NCBI RefSeq assembly: GCF_014191545.1
Contig: NZ_AP023361.1
Location: forward strand, 2,322,501 to 2,386,500
DNA: 64,000 nt
Direction: 5' to 3'
DNA from: Terrihabitans soli
Lineage (GTDB): Bacteria > Pseudomonadota > Alphaproteobacteria > Rhizobiales > Methylopilaceae
A program made the position numbers and the translations under genes. Positions 37,278-46,798 of the stretch are shown here, one piece after another. The notes under the pieces are model-generated. The model saw only the letters and a program-made list of their open reading frames with translations, was not told where the DNA came from and searched no databases. The first letter of the stretch is position 1; each line of letters starts with the position of its first letter.

Positions 37278-38651
37278 ATGGTCATGGTTTTGCTGGCGGG
37301 CTCGTTCGGGCCAGCGCGTTTGCGCATCCTCGTCGCCGAGTCCGATGCGGTACAGGCCCGGCAGATCGCCGCGGCCTTGGCCGCGGGTTTGCTCAACGCG
37401 GAAGTGGAAATCGCCGATAGTTTGACGAATGCGGAAGCGCGCCTACGCGGCGTGCGCTTCTCCGCGCTTATCGCCGGCGCGGGTCTCGGCGAGGATTCCG
37501 TCGAGCGTTTGCGGCCGCTGATCTCCGGTCCTTTGGTCATTACCGGAGCCTCCGGGTTATCCACAGGGGCCGATCTGACGCGCCGCGGTGCAGACGCCGT
37601 CCTTCCCGTTCCGTTCTCTCCTTCCATGACGGTGGAGAGCCTCGTCGAGGCGCTTAAAGCCCGTCCCGCCCTCCCCGAATCACCTCAGCCCGCGATTTCC
37701 GGCTTTGCCGGATTCATCGGCGGCTCGGACCCCATGCGCCGGGTCTATAGCGAGATCGAACGGGTCGCCTCGTCGAAAGCCTCTGTCTTCATTACGGGCG
37801 AAAGCGGCACCGGCAAGGAACTCGCCGCCAACGCCGTCCATGCACAGTCCGGCCGCTCGGGGCCGTTCATTGCGCTCAATTGCGGCGCGATCCCCAAAGA
37901 GCTCATCGAAAGCGAAGTCTTCGGCCATATGCGCGGCGCCTTTACCGGCGCGGTCGAGGATCATGCCGGTGCGGCGGAGGCCGCCCATGGCGGCACGCTG
38001 TTCCTCGACGAGATCTGCGAAATGGACATCGCGCTGCAGACCAAGCTGCTGCGCTTCGTGCAGACGGGCGAAGTGCGCCGCGTCGGCGGCACCAAGGCCA
38101 AGAAGGTCGATGTGCGCATAGTCTGCGCCACCAATCGCGATCCGAAAGCGGAAGTTCAGGCCGGACGTTTCCGCGAAGATCTGTTCTACCGCCTGCATGT
38201 CCTGCCGGTGCAGATGCCGCCGCTGCGCCTGCGCGGCGAAGACACTCTGATGCTGGCGCGGAGTTTCCTTGCCCGCCTGTCGAAGGAAGAAGGCCGCAGC
38301 TTTATCGGCTTCGATCCCTTCTCCGAGCGGCTGATCGCCTCCTATGCCTGGCCGGGCAATGTGCGCGAACTCGAAAGCGTCATCCGCCGCATCGTCGTCC
38401 TTAACCCCGGCGGCCTTGTCACCGCCGATATGATGCCGGTCGAGATCACCAATGCGGTGCTCAGCCAGCCGCATGGCGATGCCAAGCGCGCAAAGCAGAT
38501 CCTGCCGATGTGGGTTCAGGAAGGCCGCATCATCGAAGAAGCGCTCGCCGCCTTCGACGGCAATATCGCCCGCGCGGCGGCCGCGCTCGATATCAACCCG
38601 TCGACGATCTACCGCCGCCGCCAGTCGTCACGCAAAGCGGCGGCTGAGTAA
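37278..38651 (+). CDS. Sigma-54-dependent regulator with degenerate receiver domain
   Basis: 457 residues from ATG 37278 (ATG 37284 also possible; GGGAG at 37269-37273). An N-terminal receiver-like domain (about 15-120) lacks the phosphorylatable Asp: the beta-3 segment is FSALIAGAGLGED. The AAA+ domain is complete: Walker A GESGTGKE (174-181), the sigma-54-contacting loop GAFTGA (220-225) and Walker B LFLDE (about 241-245). A Fis-type HTH (NIARAAAALDINPSTIYRR) closes the protein. It should activate sigma-54 promoters without normal phosphorylation control; regulators of this type often serve flagellar genes. Confidence 0.85.
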   Translation: MVMVLLAGSFGPARLRILVAESDAVQARQIAAALAAGLLNAEVEIADSLTNAEARLRGVRFSALIAGAGLGEDSVERLRPLISGPLVITGASGLSTGADLTRRGADAVLPVPFSPSMTVESLVEALKARPALPESPQPAISGFAGFIGGSDPMRRVYSEIERVASSKASVFITGESGTGKELAANAVHAQSGRSGPFIALNCGAIPKELIESEVFGHMRGAFTGAVEDHAGAAEAAHGGTLFLDEICEMDIALQTKLLRFVQTGEVRRVGGTKAKKVDVRIVCATNRDPKAEVQAGRFREDLFYRLHVLPVQMPPLRLRGEDTLMLARSFLARLSKEEGRSFIGFDPFSERLIASYAWPGNVRELESVIRRIVVLNPGGLVTADMMPVEITNAVLSQPHGDAKRAKQILPMWVQEGRIIEEALAAFDGNIARAAAALDINPSTIYRRRQSSRKAAAE

Positions 38652-38657
38652 TACCGC

Positions 38658-39938
38658 TCAGATTTTCTTCTTCAGAAAATAGAGCCCGGCGAGGAAGCCG
38701 AGCACGCTGACGAAGAGAATGTAATGCGCCGGCGCCAGTTTATCGGCCTGCATGGCGACCGGAAGAAAGACGGGCGTTAGTCCTCCGAAAATCGCATAAG
38801 CGACATTGTAGGAGAACGACACGCCGGAAAACCGCACGCTCGCGGGGAAACTCCGCACCAGAACATAAGGCACGCCGCCGATCGAGCCGACGGCGAAACC
38901 GACAAGTGCGTAAAGCGGCAGAAGAAGATCGGGCCGCGTGAACAGCAGCGTGTAGAAGGCGTAGCTCGTCGAGGCGAGAAGCACTGTTCCAAAAACGAAG
39001 AAGCGCCCTGCCCCGATACGGTCGATGGTGAGGCCGGCAACAATGCAGCCGACGGACAGCGTAAGCGTCGCAAGGCTGTTGGCTTTGAGCGAAGTGAGCG
39101 CGTCGAAACCGTAGACCTTCTGCAGGAAAGTCGGCGTCATCAGAATAATCGTGACGATGGCGGCGGAGAGCAGCCAGGTCAGCACCATGCAGATGACGAT
39201 GCCGTGGATATGGCCTTGCACGACCTGCTTTAACGGCAAGGTTTCGGCGAGCGCCTTGCGCTTCTGCAATTCCCTGAAAACAGGCGTCTCATCCAGGAAG
39301 CGGCGCAGCCATACGCCGACAAGGCCGAAAACGCCGCCGAGGATGAAGGGATAGCGCCAGGCGAAATCGTGGACCTCGATGGGCGTATAGACCGTGTTGA
39401 GACCGGTCGCGACGAGCGAGCCTATGAGAATGCCGGCCGTCAGACCGCAAGTCAGCGTGCCGGTGGCAAAGCCGATATGACGCGCCGGAACATGTTCGGC
39501 GGTGAACACCCAGGCGCCCGGAACCTCGCCGCCGATGGCGGCTCCCTGCAGCACGCGTAAAACCAGAAGAAGGATCGGCGCGGCGTAGCCGATCGAGGCA
39601 TAGGTCGGCAGGAGGCCGATGCCGAGCGTCGAAATCGCCATCAGGAAGATCGAGAAGGCGAAGATGCGCTTGCGGCCCAAAAGATCGCCGAAATGCGCCA
39701 TGAGCACGCCGCCGAGCGGACGGGCGAAATAGCCGGCGGCGAAGATGCCGAAAGTCTGGATCGTCGCCAGCCATTCCGGCATGTCCGGCGGAAAGAACAG
39801 CCCGGTCAGCACCACGGCCAGAAAGACGTAAATGACGAAATCGTAGAATTCGAGCGCGCCGCCAAGGGCAGCCAAAGTCAGCGTTTTGTACTCAGAGCGG
39901 CCCAGCGGCCGCGCCTTGCCGAAGGCAATGTCCGTCAT
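38658..39938 (-). CDS. MFS transporter, metabolite:H+ symporter type
   Basis: 426 residues with twelve predicted helices. [23 protein letters not shown] between helices 2 and 3 is the signature of the MHS branch, which includes proline/betaine, citrate and alpha-ketoglutarate symporters. The substrate cannot be assigned. It converges on the sigma-54 regulator gene and is divergent from hisS. Confidence 0.88.
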   Translation of the reverse strand: MTDIAFGKARPLGRSEYKTLTLAALGGALEFYDFVIYVFLAVVLTGLFFPPDMPEWLATIQTFGIFAAGYFARPLGGVLMAHFGDLLGRKRIFAFSIFLMAISTLGIGLLPTYASIGYAAPILLLVLRVLQGAAIGGEVPGAWVFTAEHVPARHIGFATGTLTCGLTAGILIGSLVATGLNTVYTPIEVHDFAWRYPFILGGVFGLVGVWLRRFLDETPVFRELQKRKALAETLPLKQVVQGHIHGIVICMVLTWLLSAAIVTIILMTPTFLQKVYGFDALTSLKANSLATLTLSVGCIVAGLTIDRIGAGRFFVFGTVLLASTSYAFYTLLFTRPDLLLPLYALVGFAVGSIGGVPYVLVRSFPASVRFSGVSFSYNVAYAIFGGLTPVFLPVAMQADKLAPAHYILFVSVLGFLAGLYFLKKKI

Positions 39939-40054
39939 TGTTCGTTTCCCCGTTCCCGGGAAACGCTCTTACGCCCATTCATCAGTTTAGGAAATGGGAC
40001 CCATCAACGAAGGCGGGGTCTTGCCCGCCCGGAAGGCCCGGGGTACGACGCGCC

Positions 40055-41518
40055 ATGTCTTCCTCCGATAACAACCGCCTGAAAGCCCGTCTGGCGCGGG
40101 GCTTTGCCGATCGCGGCCCGACTGAGCTCGCCGCCACACGCGCCATGGTCGAGACCATCCGTGAGACCTATGAGCTCTGGGGCTTCGAGGCGCTGGAGAC
40201 GCCCTTCATCGAATATACCGATGCGCTCGGCAAATTCCTGCCCGATCTCGACCGGCCGAACGAAGGCGTGTTCTCGTTCCAGGACGATGACGAGCAATGG
40301 CTGTCGCTGCGCTACGATCTGACGGCGCCGCTCGCCCGTTATGCGGCGGAAAACTGGGACCGCATTCCGAAGCCGTTCCGCACTTACAGATTTGGCCCCG
40401 TCTTCCGCAATGAGAAGCCGGGCCCGGGCCGCTTCCGCCAGTTCCTGCAATTCGACGCCGACACAGTCGGCGCGGCTTCGGTCGTTGCCGATGCCGAGAT
40501 GTGCATGATGGCGGCCGACACGCTGGAGAAGCTCGGCATTCAGCGCGGTCAATACGCGGTCAAGATCAATAATCGCAAAGTGCTCGACGGCGTGATGGAA
40601 AGCGCCGGCGTCAGCGAGAAGCAGAAGCTCACCGTGCTGCGCGCCATCGACAAGCTCGACCGGCTTGGCGAAGAAGGCGTGAAGCTTCTCCTGGGCAAAG
40701 GCCGCAAGGATGAGAGCGGCGATTTCACCAAGGGCGCAGGCCTCGACGACAAAGCGAGCGAGACGATCCTTGCTTTTGTCGGCGCGAAGGCGAAGACCGC
40801 GAAAGACACACTCACAAATTTGAAAAAGCTTGTCGGCGGAACCGGCGGCGAAGCGGGCGTTGCCGAACTCACCGAAATTGCCGATGTGATCGAGCGCGCG
40901 GGTTATGCCGATCGCGTCATCATCGATCCATCCGTCGTACGCGGCCTCGAATATTACACGGGCCCCGTCTATGAGGCCGAACTCACTTTCGAAGTGAAGG
41001 ATGAGAAGGGCCAGCCGATCCGTTTCGGCTCGGTCGGCGGCGGCGGACGTTATGACGGCCTCATCGCGCGCTTTCGTGGCGAAGCTGCTCCCGCCACCGG
41101 TTTTTCCATCGGCGTCTCGCGCCTGCAGGCGGCGCTCGCGGCGCTCGGCAAGGCCGGCAATGAAACACCCGGCCCCGTCGTCATACTCGTCATGGACAAG
41201 GACCGCACCGCCGATTACCTCGCAATGGCCAAAACGCTGCGCGATGCGAAGATTCCGGCCGAGATTTATATGGGCTCGTCCGGCATGAATGCGCAGATGA
41301 AATATGCCGACCGCCGCCGTTCGCCCGTCGCCGTCATTCAGGGCTCGAACGAAAAAGACGCGGGCGAAGTCACGATCAAGGATCTCGTTCTCGGCAAGGA
41401 AATGTCGAAGAAGATCGAAGACCGCGCCGCCTGGACGGAAGAGCGCCCGGGCCAGGTCACGGTGAAGGAAGAGAAACTGGTTGAAACTGTGCGCGCGATG
41501 ATCGCGCGTCAGAAATAG
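40055..41518 (+). CDS. hisS: Histidyl-tRNA synthetase (alphaproteobacterial type)
   Basis: 487 residues from ATG 40055; the open frame from 39938 carries no family similarity. It is a class II synthetase: motif 2 region [27 protein letters not shown] and the histidine-site motif [12 protein letters not shown] are clear, followed by a Rossmann-like anticodon-binding domain. A long insertion (about 200-290) fits alphaproteobacterial HisRS, a group reported to charge tRNA-His with A73 and no extra G-1. The tRNA-His fragment at 62511-62558 has A73. A PAP2 gene and a small gene separate hisS from hisZ-hisG. Confidence 0.95.
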   Translation: MSSSDNNRLKARLARGFADRGPTELAATRAMVETIRETYELWGFEALETPFIEYTDALGKFLPDLDRPNEGVFSFQDDDEQWLSLRYDLTAPLARYAAENWDRIPKPFRTYRFGPVFRNEKPGPGRFRQFLQFDADTVGAASVVADAEMCMMAADTLEKLGIQRGQYAVKINNRKVLDGVMESAGVSEKQKLTVLRAIDKLDRLGEEGVKLLLGKGRKDESGDFTKGAGLDDKASETILAFVGAKAKTAKDTLTNLKKLVGGTGGEAGVAELTEIADVIERAGYADRVIIDPSVVRGLEYYTGPVYEAELTFEVKDEKGQPIRFGSVGGGGRYDGLIARFRGEAAPATGFSIGVSRLQAALAALGKAGNETPGPVVILVMDKDRTADYLAMAKTLRDAKIPAEIYMGSSGMNAQMKYADRRRSPVAVIQGSNEKDAGEVTIKDLVLGKEMSKKIEDRAAWTEERPGQVTVKEEKLVETVRAMIARQK

Positions 41519-41531
41519 TCAGCGCGAATAA

Positions 41532-42356
41532 TCAGCGCGCGGTTTTGCGCGCTGTCTTCGGGGCGAGCGTAAAGGCCTGCCCGAGATAGTGCAGCGGCTT
41601 GACCCTGCCCTCATCGTCAAACCGGAACACGACACGCCGCTGCGCCAGCGCGCGGGCAAACAGCCATGAGACCAGCGCGCCGAGCGCAATGCCGCCGAGA
41701 ACATCCGTCGGATAATGCGCGCCGATGAACACGCGGCTGCAGGAGAAGACGACGCCCGCGATCAGAATGGGCACGCGCCAGCGCGGCAGAAGCAGAGCGA
41801 GCGCTGCCGCGCACGACATGATCGTCGTCGTGTGCCCTGACGGAAAACTCGCCCATTTCGCGCTCGGGCCGAAAATATCGAAGGCGTAAGGTCCCGCTTC
41901 CTCGATCAGGCTCGGCCGCGCGCGGCCGATGATGAATTTCAGCAGCGCTGCGGCAAGGCCCGCGACGACGACCGCAGCGAAGACATAGAGCGCAGCTGCG
42001 GCCCGCGTGAAATCGTGAACGCGCGCGCGCGTGCCATGATCGGACAGATCGCGCACCACGCTGAAGACGATCAGAACAACGCACAGCACATAGACGAGGA
42101 TGCCCTCGCCCAGCCAGGAGAAGAATTTGACGGCCGGGCGCAGCGCATCCGGCGGCAGGGCCGCAATCGTACGCACATGCGGATCGGCCGCATAAGCCAG
42201 CAGGACAAGACCGCCGCCGAAAGCCAGCAAAGCGATGGCGATGTCCTGGACGCTGGCCGACAGCACGACAAAACGGCGGTCGCGGCGGCGCGCGCCGAGA
42301 AGAGCGCGGAAGCGCGCGGCATTCTTTTTCGCGGTCGAGGAACGGCGGGCGCTCAT
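41532..42356 (-). CDS. PAP2-family phosphatase
   Basis: 274 residues from ATG 42356; a TTG at 42395 is the alternative. Several transmembrane helices surround the three PAP2 active-site blocks: KFIIGRARP, FPSGHT and SRVFIGAHYPTDVLGG. Such enzymes dephosphorylate undecaprenyl diphosphate, phosphatidic acid or lipid A phosphates in the periplasm; which one is not clear. It converges on hisS with 13 bp between stops. Confidence 0.9.
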   Translation of the reverse strand: MSARRSSTAKKNAARFRALLGARRRDRRFVVLSASVQDIAIALLAFGGGLVLLAYAADPHVRTIAALPPDALRPAVKFFSWLGEGILVYVLCVVLIVFSVVRDLSDHGTRARVHDFTRAAAALYVFAAVVVAGLAAALLKFIIGRARPSLIEEAGPYAFDIFGPSAKWASFPSGHTTTIMSCAAALALLLPRWRVPILIAGVVFSCSRVFIGAHYPTDVLGGIALGALVSWLFARALAQRRVVFRFDDEGRVKPLHYLGQAFTLAPKTARKTAR

Positions 42357-42396
42357 GTCGGGCGGGACAATGACGGGCGTGTTCCGGAGCGTCAAT

Positions 42397-42672
42397 TCAA
42401 CGGAGGACTTTGAGGCCGGCTTCGATGTCGCCGTCTTCGACGAGATGCATCGCCTTCGGAATCTTCGCGGCTTTGGTCCGCTGGCCTTTGCGCATCACGA
42501 GAATGATGGTTTCCGCTCCGCCGGCACAGGCCGCATCGCCGCAATCAATCTGGCTGATGCTCACCGCATCCTCTTCCGCCAGTTCAAGCAGGGTGCGGAC
42601 CTCGGCCGCGATCCGGCGCGAGAGCTCGGCATTCCGGGGCTCGCGGCGGCGGCCGAGGCTGAACAATCCCAT
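42397..42672 (-). CDS. Small conserved protein of unknown function
   Basis: 91 residues. ISQIDCGDAACAGGAETIILVMRKGQRTKAAKIPKAM resembles a small alphaproteobacterial family I have seen without a defined role; the two Cys could bind a metal or form a disulfide. It is divergent from hisZ, so the palindrome at 42755-42766 lies in its upstream region too. No strong ribosome-binding site precedes ATG 42672. Confidence 0.65.
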   Translation of the reverse strand: MGLFSLGRRREPRNAELSRRIAAEVRTLLELAEEDAVSISQIDCGDAACAGGAETIILVMRKGQRTKAAKIPKAMHLVEDGDIEAGLKVLR

Positions 42673-42754
42673 AGCCCGATTTTAGCCGGGACGGCCCCAA
42701 ATCTTCCAGATGTATTTCAGTAACGCTTTCGGGAGGTGTCACTTGCCTTTCTTG

Positions 42755-42766
42755 ATACAAATGTAT
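42755..42766. promoter_or_regulatory. Palindromic candidate operator upstream of hisZ
   Basis: ATACA-AA-TGTAT is a perfect inverted repeat centred about 19 bp before the hisZ ATG, in the only AT-rich patch of the 107-bp divergent region. A further ATGTAT half-site occurs at 42710-42715. The size and spacing suit an XRE-type dimer, and the downstream protein itself has such a domain. Binding is inference. Confidence 0.45.
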
Positions 42767-42779
42767 ATCTGGCCCGGAA

Positions 42780-44159
42780 ATGACCACTGAACCCGATATT
42801 TCCGCCAAAAGCCTCGCGCGCCTGCGCGAGCGTTCCGGCCTGACCCAGGCCGCCGCAGCCGCCGAAATCGGCGTCTCGCAGGCGACCTATTCGCGCTGGG
42901 AGAAGGACAATAACGAGCCGACCGGGGCCGCCCGGCGGGCGCTTTCCGACTGGGTCATCCGCCGCTCCCAGGCGGCCGGACCGCTCAGCGCCCATGCCGC
43001 CTTCCCCGTCCGGCTCGGCATTTCCGACCCGGAAAAGGCCGAAGAGCTGGCCGGGCGCCTTGCCGACGCCGGCTATAGCCGCGTCGAGCCGCCGATCCTG
43101 CAGCCGGCCGCAGCCTTCCTCGATGTTTCGGGCGAAGATTTGCGCCGCCGCATGTTCCTGACCTCCGATGCCGAGGGCAATGAACTCTGCCTTCGCCCGG
43201 ACCTGACCATCCCGACCGCGCGCCTTCATCTCGCCGGTGCAAACCCGGCAAAGCACGCCGCCTATTTCTATCTCGGTCCGGTTTTTCGCCAGCGCGAAAC
43301 CGGCAGCGGCGAAGTCCAGCAGGCGGGTATCGAAATTTTCGGCCGCGAGGACCGTGAAGACGCCGAAGCCGAAGTTCTGGCGCAGTCGAATGACGCGCTC
43401 GCTCTCTACGGCATTACGGACGCGGAACTGACGCTCGGCGACCGCTCGCTGTTTTTGTCGTTCATCCATGCCCTCGATATTCCCGATGCCTGGCGGCGGC
43501 GTCTGATACGCGATGTTGCGCGCCAGTCTGGGCTCGGCCGCGATCTTGCGGCGCTTGCGCCCGCGCCTTCCTCCACCAGCGAGCATTCGGGATTTCTCGC
43601 GGCGCTCGATGGCGCCGACCCGAAAGCCGCGAAAGCCATTGTCGAAGACATGCTGTCGATCGCCGGCATCAGCCAGGTCGGCGGCCGCAGCGCCGGCGAT
43701 ATTGCCGAGCGCTTCCTCGAACAGGCGCGCCTGCGCGCCTCGGCATCCCTCCCCGCCGCAACGCATGACGCTCTGTCGGATTTTCTGACGATCGAAACCG
43801 ATCCCGTGAGCGCGCTGAAAGAATTGAAAGCGCTGATCGCGAGCGCACTGAAATCCGGCGCACTGTCGTCGGATGCGCCGCTGCGTGCCGGGCTCGACGC
43901 GTTCGCGCGCCGGAACGATCTCATCGCCGCGCGTGGCATTAATCTGAAGCGCGTGAAATTTGCGACGGCCTTCGGCCGCCAGCTCGACTATTACACCGGC
44001 CTTGTCTTCGAGTTCCGCACGCCTCGCCTTGCCGCGCTCGGGCCACTCATCGGCGGCGGACGTTATGACGGTCTTCTCACAGCGCTTGGCGCACCCGCGC
44101 CGGTTCCCGCCGTTGGCTGCGCCATGTTTGTCGAGCGCATGACGGAGGCCACACAATGA
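42780..44159 (+). CDS. hisZ: HisZ (ATP phosphoribosyltransferase regulatory subunit) fused to an N-terminal XRE-type HTH domain
   Basis: 459 residues in one uninterrupted frame. Residues 9-58 are a clear XRE/Cro-type helix-turn-helix ([30 protein letters not shown] in its core). From about 75 on the protein is HisZ, a HisRS paralogue without aminoacylation activity that activates short-form His[27 protein letters not shown] and the histidine-site motif [14 protein letters not shown] are present. Ordinary rhizobial HisZ is, as I recall, close to 375 residues, so the extra length equals the HTH. hisG follows with an ATGA overlap. The fusion suggests a protein that senses histidine, tunes HisG and binds DNA. 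Confidence 0.9.
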   Translation: MTTEPDISAKSLARLRERSGLTQAAAAAEIGVSQATYSRWEKDNNEPTGAARRALSDWVIRRSQAAGPLSAHAAFPVRLGISDPEKAEELAGRLADAGYSRVEPPILQPAAAFLDVSGEDLRRRMFLTSDAEGNELCLRPDLTIPTARLHLAGANPAKHAAYFYLGPVFRQRETGSGEVQQAGIEIFGREDREDAEAEVLAQSNDALALYGITDAELTLGDRSLFLSFIHALDIPDAWRRRLIRDVARQSGLGRDLAALAPAPSSTSEHSGFLAALDGADPKAAKAIVEDMLSIAGISQVGGRSAGDIAERFLEQARLRASASLPAATHDALSDFLTIETDPVSALKELKALIASALKSGALSSDAPLRAGLDAFARRNDLIAARGINLKRVKFATAFGRQLDYYTGLVFEFRTPRLAALGPLIGGGRYDGLLTALGAPAPVPAVGCAMFVERMTEATQ

Positions 44160-45130
44160 GCGATCCGCTTCTCGTCTCCGTGCCGTCCAAAGGACGGCTG
44201 CAGGAAAACGCTTTCGCCTTCTTTGCGCAAGCGGGCCTTCCCGTCGTGCGTCCCGGCGGAGCGCGCGAATATCGCGGCGCGTTCGGCGGGCTCGATGGCG
44301 CGCAGATTCAGTTTCTCTCCGCCAGCGAGATCGCGCGCGAACTGTCGCTCGGCAATGTCCATCTCGGCGTCACCGGCGAAGACCTCATCCGGGAAGAAGT
44401 GCCGCAGACCGATGAGCGCGTGCTGCTGCTGACGCCGCTCGGCTTCGGCCCAGCGAACGTTGTCGTTGCCGTGCCGCAGGCCTGGATCGATGTGCGAACC
44501 ATGGCCGATCTCGACGATGTCGCTGCGCATTTCCGCTCGAAATACGGACGGCCGCTGCGTGTCGCCACCAAATATATCACGCTGACGCGCAGCTTCTTTG
44601 CCCTGCACGGGCTCGGCGATTACCGCATCGTCGAAAGTCTCGGCGCAACCGAAGGCGCACCGGCTTCGGGCACCGCAGACGTTATCGTCGACATCACGAC
44701 GACCGGCTCGACGCTGGCCGCCAATGCGCTGAAAATTCTCGACGACGGGCTGATCCTGAAAAGCGAGGCCAATCTCGTCGCAAGCTTGCGCGCCGATTGG
44801 AACCCGGTCGCGCGCGAAGCTGCTCGCGCCATCCTATCGCGCCTTGGCGCCGCGGCCCGCGCCCGCGCCGTACAGGAAGTGAAAGCCGCACCGAAAGGCG
44901 ACCGCGCGCGGATTGTGAAGGAAGCGGCGAAGAATTTCGGCGCAAGCGCACCCTTCGGGATTTCAGCCGAAGGGCCGCTCACTCTGCATGTGCCGAAGAA
45001 AGCGATCTACGCCATCGCCGACTGGCTGATGGCGCAGGGCGCCGACACGATTTCGACCACCGATCTCGACGACGTCTTCCAGTCCGAAAATCCGCTGCAC
45101 GAGAAGCTTCTCGCCGCCCTTAAATCTTGA
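44156..45130 (+). CDS. hisG: ATP phosphoribosyltransferase, catalytic subunit
   Basis: 324 residues. HisG condenses ATP and PRPP in the first step of histidine synthesis. [12 protein letters not shown] at the start, the [10 protein letters not shown] segment and the PRPP-binding loop [20 protein letters not shown] are typical. The presence of hisZ implies dependence on HisZ for activity and histidine feedback. Coupled to hisZ by ATGA. Confidence 0.94.
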   Translation: MSDPLLVSVPSKGRLQENAFAFFAQAGLPVVRPGGAREYRGAFGGLDGAQIQFLSASEIARELSLGNVHLGVTGEDLIREEVPQTDERVLLLTPLGFGPANVVVAVPQAWIDVRTMADLDDVAAHFRSKYGRPLRVATKYITLTRSFFALHGLGDYRIVESLGATEGAPASGTADVIVDITTTGSTLAANALKILDDGLILKSEANLVASLRADWNPVAREAARAILSRLGAAARARAVQEVKAAPKGDRARIVKEAAKNFGASAPFGISAEGPLTLHVPKKAIYAIADWLMAQGADTISTTDLDDVFQSENPLHEKLLAALKS

Positions 45131-45140
45131 GCGCTCGGGG

Positions 45141-46004
45141 TTAAGCGAGATTCTTCTTCAGGAAGTCGACCGTGCGTTTCCATGCAAGGTCAGCAGCCGC
45201 CTTGTTGTAACGCGCCGGATTGGTGTCGTTGTTGAAGGCGTGGTTGGCGCCGTCATACATGAACAGCTCGTATGTCTTGCCGGCCTCGTCGAGCGCCTTC
45301 TTGTAATCGGCGATGCTGGCGTTCACGCGCTCGTCGAGCCCGGCATAGTGCAGCAAAAGCGGCGCTTTGATCGTTCCGACATTTTTCGCGGCAAGACCCA
45401 TCCCGTAATAAGAGACGGCGGCCGCGAGCGGCGGCGGCGCGACCGATGCGATTTCGCTGGCGCGCGCGCCGCCCCAGCAAAAGCCGACCGCACCAACTTT
45501 GCCGGTCGAACTGCCGGACTGCGCAAGATGCCCGACCGACGCCGCGATATTGGTGATGTTCGGAAGGGGCTCAAGTTTTGCGATCAGATCGCGCGCCTGA
45601 TCTTCGTTTTCCGGCGTGCCGCCCAGAGGCGTCAGAAGATCGGGGGCAAGCACGAGAAAGCCCTCAAGCGCAAGACGGCGTGTAACGTCCTTGATGTGCG
45701 GGTTGAGGCCACGGTTCTCGTGAATAACGACGACGGCGGGAAGCCGCGCAGCGCCGCCTTTCGGGCGCGTGACATATCCATTCACTTTGCCGTTCGGCGC
45801 ATCGAAGGTCACGTTCTGGATGACGAGCCGCTTGTCGTCTTCCGGCACGATCGCGGCCTGGGCGTAATTGTTCTGAAGCACCGGGAGAAGTGCAGCCGCC
45901 GCAGCAGCGGACCCCGCGACCTTGGTCAGCCGGTCGGTGAATTCGCGGCGCGAAATCTGGCCATGCGTGAAGCTGTCGTAGAGATCGATGATCCTCTGGT
46001 CCAT
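45141..46004 (-). CDS. Dienelactone hydrolase family protein
   Basis: 287 residues from ATG 46004; the frame is open to 46208 but the upstream part is not family-like. An alpha/beta hydrolase with the Cys-Asp-His triad of dienelactone hydrolases: nucleophile Cys in GFCWGG, Asp in DERVN, His in GANHAFNN. The N-terminus has SRREFTDRLTKVAGSAAAAAALLPV, which looks like a Tat signal, so it may be periplasmic. The physiological substrate is unknown. Confidence 0.87.
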   Translation of the reverse strand: MDQRIIDLYDSFTHGQISRREFTDRLTKVAGSAAAAAALLPVLQNNYAQAAIVPEDDKRLVIQNVTFDAPNGKVNGYVTRPKGGAARLPAVVVIHENRGLNPHIKDVTRRLALEGFLVLAPDLLTPLGGTPENEDQARDLIAKLEPLPNITNIAASVGHLAQSGSSTGKVGAVGFCWGGARASEIASVAPPPLAAAVSYYGMGLAAKNVGTIKAPLLLHYAGLDERVNASIADYKKALDEAGKTYELFMYDGANHAFNNDTNPARYNKAAADLAWKRTVDFLKKNLA

Positions 46005-46083
46005 GGCGGCGCTCCTGCTCTTTGCGGCGTTATAGAAGCTTAGATTAAGTCCTAACAGGGGCACTTCAAATCTTGGCGACACG

Positions 46084-46110
46084 AAAAAGCCCGCGCGGAA
46101 CGCGGGCTTT
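46084..46110 (-). terminator. Terminator after the DUF1328 gene
   Basis: On the minus strand AAAGCCCGCG, loop TTCCG, CGCGGGCTTT is followed by further T residues (TTTTT in all) and then CG. It lies 25 bp downstream of the DUF1328 stop and before the dienelactone hydrolase gene. Confidence 0.75.
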
Positions 46111-46134
46111 AACGCATCTCTCGACCTTAAGTCG

Positions 46135-46314
46135 TCAGGCGATCGGCGGACGTCCGCCGCGCATGAAGCCGAAAACGGCCGAAATGACGAACAGGATGAT
46201 CGCCACAAAGAAGATCACCTTGGCGATCTCGATGGCCGTGCCGGCGAGACCGCCGAAGCCGAGCGCCGCCGCGATAAGGGCGACGATCAGGAAAGTCAGA
46301 GCCCAACCGAGCAT
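46135..46314 (-). CDS. DUF1328 small membrane protein
   Basis: 59 residues, too short for a 60-residue cut-off but well supported: two hydrophobic helices (residues 5-24 and 31-50) joined by [12 protein letters not shown] and ending [10 protein letters not shown], the standard DUF1328 layout. ATG 46314 has GGAGG 9 nt upstream. DUF1328 proteins (YtjA in E. coli) are often induced in general stress, but no function is established. It has its own terminator. Confidence 0.88.
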   Translation of the reverse strand: MLGWALTFLIVALIAAALGFGGLAGTAIEIAKVIFFVAIILFVISAVFGFMRGGRPPIA

Positions 46315-46345
46315 GGGGAAACCTCCGGGTTATTGTTGCCTGGGC

Positions 46346-46364
46346 GCGGTTTTCAAGAAACCGC
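46346..46364. repeat. Inverted repeat upstream of the DUF1328 gene
   Basis: GCGGTTT and AAACCGC surround TCAAG, 31 bp upstream of the DUF1328 start. It might be an operator or leader hairpin. The rest of the gap 46315-46514 shows no gene. Confidence 0.3.
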
Positions 46365-46514
46365 ACTCCTGCAAACAAAACTCCGGGACACCGGAGGCGG
46401 TTCCTCAGACGGGACAGGCGGATACGACCAAAGATCATATCAGCCATGCGGAACCCCTGTTCTATGACGGCATTGTAAAGCGGCCTGCCCGAAACCCCTT
46501 TGGAGTTGCCGACG

Positions 46515-46736
46515 ATGACCCTCGCGATTTCGCCCGCCTCGATATCCTCCGCAGCCGACGAATTCGAACGCAAGGCTGACGATTTCGCAGCGCTCGCCGA
46601 AGAGGCCAAAGGACCGGAAGACGTCGCCCGCTATCGCGATCTCGAGCACACTTATCGTCTGCGCGCCGAAGAAGAACGCGCACGCCAGATCGCGCATCTT
46701 TATGCGCCGGCAAGCGGCCACGGCGCGAACGCCTAA
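46515..46736 (+). CDS. Small acidic helical protein of unknown function
   Basis: 73 residues from ATG 46515 (GGAG 11 nt upstream; in-frame TTG 46500 also possible). The sequence AADEFERKADDFAALAEEAKGPEDVARYRDLEHTYRLRAEEERARQIAHLY in shortened view is a charged heptad-like helix, so a coiled coil is likely. No family recognised. GGAAC at 46481-46485 could be part of a stress promoter, but no good -10 partner is seen. A hairpin terminator follows. Confidence 0.6.
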   Translation: MTLAISPASISSAADEFERKADDFAALAEEAKGPEDVARYRDLEHTYRLRAEEERARQIAHLYAPASGHGANA

Positions 46737-46765
46737 AGATTTCGGGAAACGCCAAAGAAAAAATG

Positions 46766-46791
46766 AAGGGCGCGGCATCGGCCGCGCCCTT
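46766..46791. terminator. Bidirectional terminator
   Basis: AAGGGCGCGGC and GCCGCGCCCTT pair perfectly around ATCG. On the minus strand the stem is followed by CATTTTTTC, on the plus strand by TGCATTTTC, so it can end both the small plus-strand gene and the SDR gene. Confidence 0.75.
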
Positions 46792-46798
46792 TGCATTT

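Noticed and set aside
40012-40029. GGCGGG-GTCTTG-CCCGCC hairpin before hisS, considered as an attenuator or T-box
   Set aside because: T-boxes are essentially restricted to Gram-positives and no T-run or T-box core is present; a 6-bp GC stem is likely by chance.
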